The translations under genes were made by a program, and so were the position numbers. 64,000 nucleotides of DNA from Leeuwenhoekiella marinoflava DSM 3653 (GTDB taxonomy: Bacteria > Bacteroidota > Bacteroidia > Flavobacteriales > Flavobacteriaceae). Location of the stretch: positions 1 to 64,000 of the forward strand of contig NZ_FQUN01000027.1 of assembly GCF_900129005.1 (NCBI RefSeq), read 5' to 3'. Positions 60,778-64,000 of the stretch are shown here, piece by piece; position 1 is the first letter of the stretch, and the number at the start of each line of letters is the position of its first letter. Under the pieces are notes generated by a model that was given only the letters and a program-made list of their open reading frames with translations, was not told the DNA's origin and made no database searches.

Positions 60778-61605
60778 TTAGTATACGGCGATACATTGCA
60801 TGGCTCGGCCTGTTTCTAATGCTATAAATTGACCGTTATGCTGTTTACCATACTGGATTCCCAGCCAGAGTATATGGGTTTCTTTTGCTTCATGGGCAGC
60901 TGGCGAAGGATTGGATTGTATGGGTTTATGGGTTTTATTTTTGGGAATCGGTATATAGAACTCCAGTGGTTCCGGAATATCGCTTATTGCTATGGGCGGT
61001 GTGGTCAGGTGGGTATTTGCGGGTGCAACTCCTGGCTTTACCGGGGTGTATTTTTGAATGCTTGTATCCCAGGTGTATTCCGGAAGGGTGATTTGTAGGG
61101 CTATGAGCTTAAATTGATTTGCAAATTTGGGTGTACCCACTAGGTCATGGGGCTGCATCCCTGAAAAATCAATGTATATCCCTTTGGCGGTCCGTTGCAG
61201 CCGGGGTGAATACTTCAGTTGTTTGTCAAACTCATATTTATTATGGAGTTCGATGCCGATGAGTGCTTCGGAAAGATTGTGGGCATTGATGCTGCGCTGT
61301 CCCGGTATTCCCCTGCCCTTTTTGGCCATTTTTAGGCAACAGCTGGTAAGTCGGTTGTTAAAGCTCGTGTCTTTAAAGGTATTCAGGTACGGCGCGAGTT
61401 CGTTTCTGATGGCTTTGGCATAGGCAGAAGCACCCCCGAATTCGTTATTGTTTTGTTTTACCGCTGCAAAGCGGGGATCGTTATGGATTTGTTCTTTAGA
61501 AGGCGGTGCCGCTTTGCGGCATATGCGTTCGCCATTTAGGGTGTAATAGGTAATTCCGTCGATAGTACCTTTAAAATCCCCTAATTTAGATACCGGTTTT
61601 GCCAT
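60778..61605 (-). CDS. DUF6266 family protein
   Basis: A 275-aa protein fitting DUF6266 from its start: MAKPVSKLGDFKGTIDGITY, then LNGERICRKAAPPSKEQIHN and the SAYAKAIRNELAPY and KMAKKGRGIPGQRSINAHN blocks. There is no signal peptide or membrane segment. It is rich in Pro and Lys near residues 190-240 (linker PVKPGVAPANTHLTTPP). The family is widespread in flavobacteria and of unknown function, often in repeat-rich regions, as here. An 11-bp tandem array lies directly after its 3' end. The surroundings are poor in genes. Confidence 0.8.
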   Translation of the reverse strand: MAKPVSKLGDFKGTIDGITYYTLNGERICRKAAPPSKEQIHNDPRFAAVKQNNNEFGGASAYAKAIRNELAPYLNTFKDTSFNNRLTSCCLKMAKKGRGIPGQRSINAHNLSEALIGIELHNKYEFDKQLKYSPRLQRTAKGIYIDFSGMQPHDLVGTPKFANQFKLIALQITLPEYTWDTSIQKYTPVKPGVAPANTHLTTPPIAISDIPEPLEFYIPIPKNKTHKPIQSNPSPAAHEAKETHILWLGIQYGKQHNGQFIALETGRAMQCIAVY

Positions 61606-61914
61606 AGTCTTCTGTTTTTAAGCCTGTTAAGGTAGTTCATTTTTCAAGCTTTGTCAATATCAAAACGCTGTTTATCAGTGTTTTATACTTATTTTTATGA
61701 ATATCGTAATGGAAAAGCCTTGTCTTTAAAAAAATATAGTTTAAATAGCTTTTAAAATATTGAAAATTAAATATTTAGTTGTTTGTAAAAGGCGCACGCG
61801 ATGCAATCGCGCGGGAACGAGGGGTAGAAGGTTCACGAGCTCCTGAGATAATTAGAATGACGCGGCTCAAGAAAATGAATAGAACACCCTATAGAACCTA
61901 TAACTCCTATTCAT

Positions 61915-61970
61915 ATTCCTGTTCTTTTGCCTTGATGCCAAAGAACCAAAAGATCAAGGCTGCAGTATAC
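61915..61970. repeat. CTTGAT-type palindromic repeat
   Basis: GCCTTGAT and ATCAAGGC form an inverted pair around CCAAAGAACCAAAAG. A related copy lies at 62390-62445 with a shorter right arm. This element is typical of spacer DNA in Bacteroidota. Confidence 0.6.
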
Positions 61971-62343
61971 TTTGGAAACTATCACGGTTCACTCGCTATA
62001 TTCTGGAAAGGAGGCTTACCCCATAAAATGGTTTGAATACATTTTATAAACTTGTCTGTCCAATACACTTTATTACTTCTACTCCAGAATATAAACGCTC
62101 CTTTCACCTATAGTTTTAACCAAAGTCTACTGAGGCCGTTTACAAGTATATTCATGTGTTACGAAAAAGTTTTTTAGACTGGTACTAAATTCAATAGACG
62201 CCTTGTAGGACTTATAATATATATGAAGGGTTAAATGAACTGCAAATTCGCTGCGCCTGTGCATTCCTCTCGTTCCACTCGTCGGATGCCATCCTCCACA
62301 CCCAACGCTGCGGTATTTGCTTGTTTTACTACGGATCTAAAAA

Positions 62344-62371
62344 GTAGGCCGGTACTGATGTTTGAATAAGC
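62344..62371 (+). repeat. 28-bp direct repeat, copy 1
   Basis: GTAGGCCGGTACTGATG and then TTTGAATAAGC. Copy 2 at 62641-62668 differs at three positions. The 297-base spacing encloses a TTCTGTTCATTTT-type element and no gene. Confidence 0.6.
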
Positions 62372-62640
62372 TTAGAATTCTATTTGTATTTCTGTTCTTT
62401 TGCCTTGATGCCAAAGAACCAAAATCAAGTATACACTTACTTTGTAAATTCTGTTCATTTTTTCCATCGATGAAAAAACGAACCAAAAAAATCTAGGCTG
62501 ACAAGACGCTATCTAAATTTATCATTCACTCGCTAAATTTTAGAAACTCGCTTTGCTAATATGTGTAAGAATGTAAATCCGTTGGCTCAGACAGTCTAAA
62601 ATTTTACGCTCCCTCATTTCAAATTTTACGATACCTTCTT

Positions 62641-62668
62641 GTAGGCCGATACTGACGTTTTAATAAGC
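62641..62668 (+). repeat. 28-bp direct repeat, copy 2
   Basis: GTAGGCCGATACTGACG and then TTTTAATAAGC, 25 of 28 bases identical to copy 1. It lies 59 bases beyond the 3' end of the guanine deaminase gene. Confidence 0.6.
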
Positions 62669-62726
62669 ATCTTTTAAAAGCCCTTGAACAGCTATTCTTA
62701 TTCCATTAGAATCTTTTTCATTAATT

Positions 62727-63197
62727 CTAATACTCCGTTTTATCTTCCTTTTCCGTCCATTCCTTAAAGGCTTTGATGGCGATTTCGGGAGCCAACTGTT
62801 CAAAAGGGATGCTGCGTTGGTTATAGGGAAGTTCTATTTCTTTGTAGATAAAGGCATCGTCAAAACCTATGTTTGCGGCATCGGTTTGGGTACTGCCGTA
62901 ATAGACTTTATCGGGTCTTGCCCAATAGATCGCGCCCAGACACATGGGGCAGGGTTCGCAGGAGGTATAAATGGTACAGCCTTCCAGTTGAAACGAGTTC
63001 AAGTTTTTGCAGGCGTCGCGTATGGCGGTGACTTCAGCGTGTGCGGTGGGATCGTTGGTAGAGGTTACTTTATTGTTGCCTTTGCCTATGATTTTTCCGT
63101 CTTTTACAATCACACAGCCAAAGGGTCCGCCTTCGTTGTTTTGCATTCCGCTTAATGCGGCGTTTACCGCTTCCTGCATATACGTTTCGTTATTCAT
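62727..63197 (-). CDS. guaD: Guanine deaminase, cytidine deaminase superfamily
   Basis: A 156-aa zinc enzyme. The zinc ligands are in HAEVTAI (His53, catalytic Glu55) and CEPCPMC (Cys80 and Cys83). The segment YGSTQTDAANIGFDDAFIYKEI and the C-terminal IAIKAFKEWTEKEDKTEY fit the GuaD group that converts guanine to xanthine, rather than the tRNA adenosine deaminase TadA. The gene stands alone on the reverse strand. An alternative cytosine or related deaminase activity cannot be excluded. Confidence 0.87.
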   Translation of the reverse strand: MNNETYMQEAVNAALSGMQNNEGGPFGCVIVKDGKIIGKGNNKVTSTNDPTAHAEVTAIRDACKNLNSFQLEGCTIYTSCEPCPMCLGAIYWARPDKVYYGSTQTDAANIGFDDAFIYKEIELPYNQRSIPFEQLAPEIAIKAFKEWTEKEDKTEY

Positions 63198-63574
63198 CGT
63201 CGTTGTTTTGGTGTAAAGATACAGGTTCCTTTTAGTTTAGAATTGGTAGTCTTTTAAACCCCAAGTATTTTTAAATTTTCTACTTTAAAACGAGGAATTT
63301 CTTAGGTTTGAACCCCACTTCCTCTCTCCGGTTTCGCTTAGAAAACAGGCTTCGGGGATATCTTATAAAAAGATTAACTTTTTTAGGCTGTTAAATCGTA
63401 GTTCCTAAACTACTTTTACCGGCTTAAATCAATTATCCAGAATCTCATCAGGGAGATAGCAACCTGCATTAACGAGCAAGGTGCTACAATAGATAAGCCA
63501 AATACTTGGAAACCTTGTTAACGCATACCTCTTTGTACTTACGGCTGTTTCCTTTTTTGAGCTAAAAAAGAGCT
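63198..63574. other. Leader region of the antiporter gene
   Basis: No gene is seen. It contains the S-box-like element at 63431-63498 and, just before the start codon, a small stem CTTTTTT-GAGCT-AAAAAAG. The part at 63240-63420 has no clear feature. Confidence 0.5.
63431..63498 (+). ncRNA. Compact SAM-I (S-box)-like leader element
   Basis: It shows the order of an S-box riboswitch: closing stem TTATC (63433-63437) with GATAA (63492-63496), a short stem ATCTC with GAGAT (63442-63457), the near-invariant AGCAACC (63458-63464), a stem ACCTGC with GCAAGGT (63462-63482) and GGTGCTACAAT after it. In flavobacterial SAM-I leaders, GCAACCTGC and GCAAGGTGCTAA are typical. Here the P2 arm with kink-turn and pseudoknot is missing and P4 is very short, so it is a reduced or decayed variant. 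It precedes an NhaC-type antiporter, a family that includes SAM-regulated methionine carriers. Confidence 0.5.
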
Positions 63575-64000
63575 ATGGCACAGACCACACAACGTATCCC
63601 TAAATTTTCAGCACTACTTCCTTTATTCGTTTTTGTAGCCACCTTTTTAGGGGTGGGGATCTATCAAGATGATTTTTATGTACTGCCGGCACCGGTAGCG
63701 GTTATTGTGGGGATTGTAGTCGCGTTTATCATGTTTAGACAGTCGATATCGTCTAAGATCGCTACGCTTTTAAAAGGCTGTGGAGATGATAAAATACTCA
63801 CGATGTGTTTGATTTATCTGCTTGCAGGGGCTTTTGCCGCCCTTACCGATGCTACCGGCAGTGTGGATGCGATTGTAAACATGGGCTTAGATTATATGGC
63901 GATACAGTATATCTATGTGGGTATTTTTGTCATTGCGGGTTTCTTATCGGTTTCCACCGGTACGTCGGTTGGTGCGATTGTAGCCCTGGCTCCTATCGTG
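63575..64000 (+). CDS. NhaC-family antiporter, 5' part cut by window edge
   Basis: The first 142 codons of a membrane transporter. MAQTTQRIPKFSALLPLFVF, then VLPAPVAVIVGIVVAFIMFR, IYLLAGAFAALTDATGSVDA and FVIAGFLSVSTGTSVGAIVAL form four hydrophobic segments, matching the NhaC-type Na+/H+ antiporter superfamily (the GTSVGAI segment is typical). The family also includes MetT, a methionine carrier. The S-box-like leader just upstream favours a role in methionine or SAM metabolism, but this is inference. The gene continues beyond the window. Confidence 0.82.
   Translation, partial: MAQTTQRIPKFSALLPLFVFVATFLGVGIYQDDFYVLPAPVAVIVGIVVAFIMFRQSISSKIATLLKGCGDDKILTMCLIYLLAGAFAALTDATGSVDAIVNMGLDYMAIQYIYVGIFVIAGFLSVSTGTSVGAIVALAPIV

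Larger units (their letters stand above)
61606..62726. other. Gene-free region of about 1.1 kb with dispersed repeats
   Basis: A reverse copy of the TTCTGTTCATTTTC repeat lies at about 61825-61900 (GTTCACGAGCTCCTGAGA and GAAAATGAATAGAACACCC). TTTTGCCTTGATGCCAAAGA occurs at about 61925 and 62398, the first with a partly complementary ATCAAGGC arm; a degenerate form lies near 62449-62524. GTAGGCCGGTACTGATG at 62344-62371 has a second copy (25 of 28 bases) at 62641-62668. The rest shows no conserved coding signal. Confidence 0.55.

Noticed and set aside
61779-62036. An 85-codon open frame with MFVKGARDAIARERGVEGSR at its start
   Set aside because: It runs through two dispersed repeat families (TTCTGTTCATTTTC reverse copy and the CTTGAT palindrome), so the reading frame is explained by repeat sequence. 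No domain or promoter supports it.

Overview
The window looks like chromosomal DNA of a member of the Bacteroidota, most likely a Flavobacteriaceae species. The evidence is an AT-rich sequence, -7 promoter elements of the TAnnTTTG type, few Shine-Dalgarno sequences, and family-typical genes: a fused ResB-CcsA cytochrome c assembly protein, an Aquifex-type aconitase, DUF6428, DUF4251 and DUF6266 proteins, an outer-membrane beta-barrel receptor with a carboxypeptidase-like N-domain, and IS1182-type transposase DNA. No rRNA or tRNA gene and no CRISPR array was seen. A genus cannot be assigned from the sequence alone.

Layout. 0-0.35 kb: the 5' end of an IS1182-type transposase gene and a strong hairpin. 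0.4-8.1 kb: an AEC transporter with a Tat-exported PLP aminotransferase, a four-helix-bundle protein, a DUF6428 protein, an MFS exporter, three tandem secreted paralogues and a cold-shock-domain protein. 8.1-14.7 kb: a cysE-cysM-DUF1853 operon, a divergent TruA, a DJ-1/PfpI protein, CorA and DUF2461. 14.8-22.4 kb: parE-parC-mscL, a CHASE hybrid kinase and a small lipoprotein. 22.4-24.9 kb: an XRE regulator divergent from an M14 peptidase, with seven operator-like palindromes between them, then an Lrp-type regulator. 25-34 kb: PEP carboxylase, DinB, a lipoprotein pyrophosphatase, KdsC, a DUF2520 protein and the 1080-aa cytochrome c assembly protein. 34-41 kb: a methyltransferase, fumarase, a TonB-type receptor, ArsC and RF2. 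41-44.6 kb: the transglutaminase / alpha-E / circularly permuted ATP-grasp module, without its usual Anbu partner. 44.8-50.3 kb: a zinc metalloprotease, then a FabZ-like / ketosynthase / ACP mini-cluster, a nitroreductase and a secreted protein. 50.3-56.3 kb: a cysteine-less ArsC-like protein with HPF, TerC, aconitase, an FNT channel, DUF4251 and a 59-aa membrane protein. 56.3-64 kb: a repeat-rich, gene-poor region holding an S41-type protein, a LuxR regulator, a DUF6266 gene with an 11-bp tandem array, a guanine deaminase and the start of an NhaC-family antiporter behind an S-box-like leader.

Most of the window is housekeeping: sulfur assimilation, TCA and anaplerotic enzymes, topoisomerase IV, cytochrome c assembly and translation. 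The less explained parts are the XRE operator cluster, a 45-57 bp element found three times upstream of genes in the same orientation, the Anbu-less amidoligase module, the FabZ/KAS/ACP cluster, the 11-bp array beside DUF6266, and the compact SAM-I-like leader before the antiporter. No wholly new multi-gene system could be proven from sequence alone; these are the best candidates.
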